Assembly (NCBI RefSeq): GCF_900590755.1
Contig: NZ_UUOC01000053.1
Coordinates: forward strand, 62,001 to 126,000
Length of the DNA stretch: 64,000 nucleotides
Source of the DNA: Pseudomonas viridiflava
Lineage (GTDB): Bacteria; Pseudomonadota; Gammaproteobacteria; Pseudomonadales; Pseudomonadaceae
Reading direction: 5' to 3'
A model generated the notes under the pieces. That model was given only the letters and a program-made list of their open reading frames with translations, had not been told where the DNA came from and ran no database searches. Below, in pieces: positions 61,911 through 64,000 of the stretch. Both the position numbers and the translations under genes were made by a program. Position 1 is the stretch's first letter. Each line of letters begins with the position of its first letter.

Positions 61911-62659
61911 GTGGCGAGGCCCTCCAGCCAGGTATTCAGGCTGCTGAAGCCACTCTGGTAAGTGCGATCAAGTTGCAGTGGGGTGATCGACACGTAACCT
62001 TGCATGACGGCATGGAAGTCCGTACCGGCACCGCCATCTTCGGCATCCCCCGCCGCCGCGATCCAGTAACCGGCCCGCCCGCGCGGGTCAACGACCTTGA
62101 TCGGCGCAGCAGCCCTGGCGCGATGGCCGAGGCGGGTCAGCTGAATGCCACGGATATGATCCAGCGGCAGATTGGGAATATTGACGTTCAAAACGGTGCG
62201 CGGCGGGAGATCAAGCTGCTCGTGAGCCTCTACCAGCAGACGCGCGTAATAAGCCGCCGTCGCCAGATTGTCCGGTTGCCGGGACAGGAACGAGAAGGCG
62301 AACGACGGCCGTTCCAGGAACCGGCCTTCGAGAGCTGCGGCCACTGTGCCGGAATACAGCACGTCGTCACCGAGGTTGGCGCCCAGGTTGATACCCGAGA
62401 CGACCATGTCAGGCTGGACTTCCAGCAGGCCATTGAGGCCCAGGTGAACACAATCGGTGGGCGTGCCGTTGACGCTGATGAATCCGTTGGCCAATGCATG
62501 GGGATGCAAAGGACGGTCGAGCGTCAGCGAGCTGCTGGCGCCGCTTTTATCTTGGTCCGGGGCAATCACCACGCACTCGCTGTAGTCGGCCAGTGCCGCA
62601 TACAGCGCGGCAAGACCCGGAGCGGTGACCCCGTCATCGTTTGAAATCAGAATACGCAT
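61907..62659 (-). CDS. surE: 5'-nucleotidase SurE
   Basis: A 250-residue survival protein SurE. MRILISNDDGVTAPGL carries the metal-binding Asp-Asp; VVSGINLGANLGDDVLYSGTV is the second signature. It dephosphorylates nucleoside monophosphates and polyphosphate. It overlaps truD by 13 bp and pcm by 4. Confidence 0.96.
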   Translation of the reverse strand: MRILISNDDGVTAPGLAALYAALADYSECVVIAPDQDKSGASSSLTLDRPLHPHALANGFISVNGTPTDCVHLGLNGLLEVQPDMVVSGINLGANLGDDVLYSGTVAAALEGRFLERPSFAFSFLSRQPDNLATAAYYARLLVEAHEQLDLPPRTVLNVNIPNLPLDHIRGIQLTRLGHRARAAAPIKVVDPRGRAGYWIAAAGDAEDGGAGTDFHAVMQGYVSITPLQLDRTYQSGFSSLNTWLEGLAT

Positions 62660-63705
62660 GGGCTGTCCGTCTGCCCAACCGGGACCAGATCAACGAGTTC
62701 GCGCACAAAAGCAGTGGCGAAGCATCCGGCCGGAAGGACGAATTCCAGTTGCAGAATGTCAGGCTCGGGATAATGCCACGTCAACCCGCCAATGGGCAGC
62801 CGCAGGATGCGACGTTCGTGTTCCATTCCCGCTCTTGTCAGCCAGTCGCGCAGTGCAGACTCACGATTGGCGACGTCGTTCTCCAGCGTAGCAGTCGCCC
62901 CGGAGGCTGGTGATTCACCCGCGCCCCATTGCGGACCAGTGGGATGCAGATCGAGAATAGCCAGTCGCGGATCGCTGCACTCCTCGATTCCCGCCGGGAA
63001 AAAACTCCGGCTGTCAGTGAAGGCCAGCAGATCACCGACCTGAGCCTGCTGCCAGGTGCCGTCTGCAACACGGGCTGCCAACACCTGATTGAACAGGTAG
63101 CTGCGCGCCGTGGACAACAGCCGCGAACGCACTGCGCGCTGTTCCGGTAATGCCTGGCGGGCCGCGTAATCACGGGCCTCGCCGAGGTTGCCACCCAGAT
63201 AACCGAAACGCTGGGCACCGAAATAATTCGGGATACCGGCCTTGGCGATGGATTCCAGGCGCACCTGCAAAGCCTCTTTGTCGGCATTGAGCTGGGTCAG
63301 ACGCAAAGTGAAGCCGTTCGCCGCATGAGCACCGCGCTGCAACTTGCGCTTGTGACGGGTGCTTTTGAGAATATTCAGGGTTTCGTTTTCAGCCGCCGAC
63401 ATATCCGGGTCGGCTTTGCCGGGCAATTGAATGCTGAACCACTGACGGGTCAGTGCCTGACGATCTTTCAGACCCGCGTAACTTACGGTGCGCAGCTGTA
63501 CGCCCGCGGCACGAGCCAATCGGCGAGCTGCTTCTTCGGTATTCAGGCCCCGTTTTTCGACCCACAGCCAAAGGTGCTCGCCATCGCCAGACAGCGGAAT
63601 GTCGAGCACTTCATCGACCTGGAAGTCTTCAGCGGTGGCCTTGAGCACAGCACTGCCCAGTGCAGCGCCATACGCGCACGGGCCCAGCAGTTCAGATTCG
63701 GTCAT
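62647..63705 (-). CDS. truD: tRNA pseudouridine(13) synthase TruD
   Basis: A 352-residue pseudouridine synthase with the TruD signature SYAGLKDRQALTRQWFSI (catalytic Asp in KDR) and the RNA-binding insertion NYFGAQRFG. It overlaps ispF by 4 bp and surE by 13 bp, so the operon is tightly coupled. Confidence 0.95.
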   Translation of the reverse strand: MTESELLGPCAYGAALGSAVLKATAEDFQVDEVLDIPLSGDGEHLWLWVEKRGLNTEEAARRLARAAGVQLRTVSYAGLKDRQALTRQWFSIQLPGKADPDMSAAENETLNILKSTRHKRKLQRGAHAANGFTLRLTQLNADKEALQVRLESIAKAGIPNYFGAQRFGYLGGNLGEARDYAARQALPEQRAVRSRLLSTARSYLFNQVLAARVADGTWQQAQVGDLLAFTDSRSFFPAGIEECSDPRLAILDLHPTGPQWGAGESPASGATATLENDVANRESALRDWLTRAGMEHERRILRLPIGGLTWHYPEPDILQLEFVLPAGCFATAFVRELVDLVPVGQTDSPCVF

Positions 63706-64000
63706 GCGGACAGCAACAGCGCGACGGCGTGAACGGCAATGCCTTCCTCGCGCCCCACGAAGCCAAGCTTTTCAGTGGTGGTGGCTTTGACGTTCACTTG
63801 ATCGAGCTCGACCTGAAGATCCTCGGCAATCAACGCGCGCATGGATTCGATGTGGGGGGCCATTTTCGGCGCCTGGGCAACAATAGTGGCGTCGACGTTG
63901 CCGACCTTCCAGCCTTTGCTCTGCACCAGAGCCACGACGTGACGCAGCAATACGCGGCTGTCGGCGCCCTTGAATTGCGGATCGGTGTCCGGGAAGTGCT
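63702..64000 (-). CDS. ispF: 2-C-methyl-D-erythritol 2,4-cyclodiphosphate synthase, C-terminal part (cut by window edge)
   Basis: The open frame continues to the right edge and reads, upstream of its first internal Met, KHFPDTDPQFKGADSRVLLR..., a typical IspF segment; TTTEKLGFVGREEGIAV is the C-terminal hallmark. IspF makes MEcPP in the isoprenoid pathway. About 99 codons are present; the N-terminal zinc site (DVH) lies outside. Confidence 0.94.
   Translation of the reverse strand, partial: HFPDTDPQFKGADSRVLLRHVVALVQSKGWKVGNVDATIVAQAPKMAPHIESMRALIAEDLQVELDQVNVKATTTEKLGFVGREEGIAVHAVALLLSA

Overview
This window is chromosomal DNA of a Pseudomonas species, most likely from the fluorescens/syringae/putida side of the genus. 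The evidence is the gene order: ruvCAB-ybgC-tolQRAB-pal-cpoB-queE-queC-tRNA-Lys, oprD next to proS, dinB/mprF/kup/rimO, and ispF-truD-surE-pcm-nlpD-rpoS-rsmZ-fdxA-mutS-cinA-recA-recX all match the known Pseudomonas arrangement. The high-GC coding sequence and several families of 'TGTAGGAG...CTCCTACA' palindromic REP elements between genes agree. I cannot name the species.

Layout. 1-655 is the start of nadA (cut by the window edge). 898-3874 is a SiaABCD-type switch operon (phosphatase, kinase, DUF1987 protein, diguanylate cyclase) in which the phosphatase carries a CBS-like input module instead of the membrane/HAMP module of the P. aeruginosa protein. 4163-10370 is a seven-gene, same-strand cassette: class I aminotransferase, complete polar amino-acid ABC importer, COG3618 amidohydrolase/lactonase and RraA-type aldolase, with a divergent LysR gene. 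Its composition suggests catabolism of an unusual amino acid by uptake, transamination and aldol cleavage. An orphan arsB and tRNA-Lys follow. The nadA to tRNA-Lys interval is the accessory part of the window and is bounded by two closely similar terminator hairpins.

13256-25418 is core: queuosine precursor genes, the Tol-Pal envelope complex, the RuvABC resolvasome, yebC and aspS. 25737-33908 holds a ribbon-helix-helix protein, Dps, a membrane-anchored cold-shock protein, SlyX, a HIT protein, OprD (with a candidate ArgR operator), ProS and a lipoprotein. 34053-35856 has dinB and two identical initiator tRNA genes, each with its own promoter and terminator. 36157-46685 carries an aminoacyl-phosphatidylglycerol synthase/hydrolase pair (mprF and acvB-like), kup, rimO, a GNAT enzyme, a pseudouridine-synthase-like protein that appears to lack its catalytic Asp, a DUF1456 protein and trmO. 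46797-50645 has fpr/finR, dgkA, erdR and a DTW-domain tRNA modification enzyme. 50882-64000 contains a secreted small protein, a LOG-family protein, recX-recA (with a LexA box), cinA, an unlisted 42-residue ORF, mutS, fdxA, the RNA rsmZ (with a candidate GacA site), rpoS and the stationary-phase operon up to ispF, which runs off the right edge.

Functional themes are envelope integrity (Tol-Pal, MprF/AcvB, OprD, NlpD), DNA repair and SOS (RuvABC, DinB, RecA/RecX, MutS), lifestyle switching (Sia operon, RsmZ, RpoS) and tRNA/rRNA modification (QueC/E, TrmO, DTW protein, TruD, RimO). Most of the window is ordinary core genome. The best candidates for undescribed biology are the 4163-11557 catabolic cassette, the Sia variant and the degenerate RluF-like protein.
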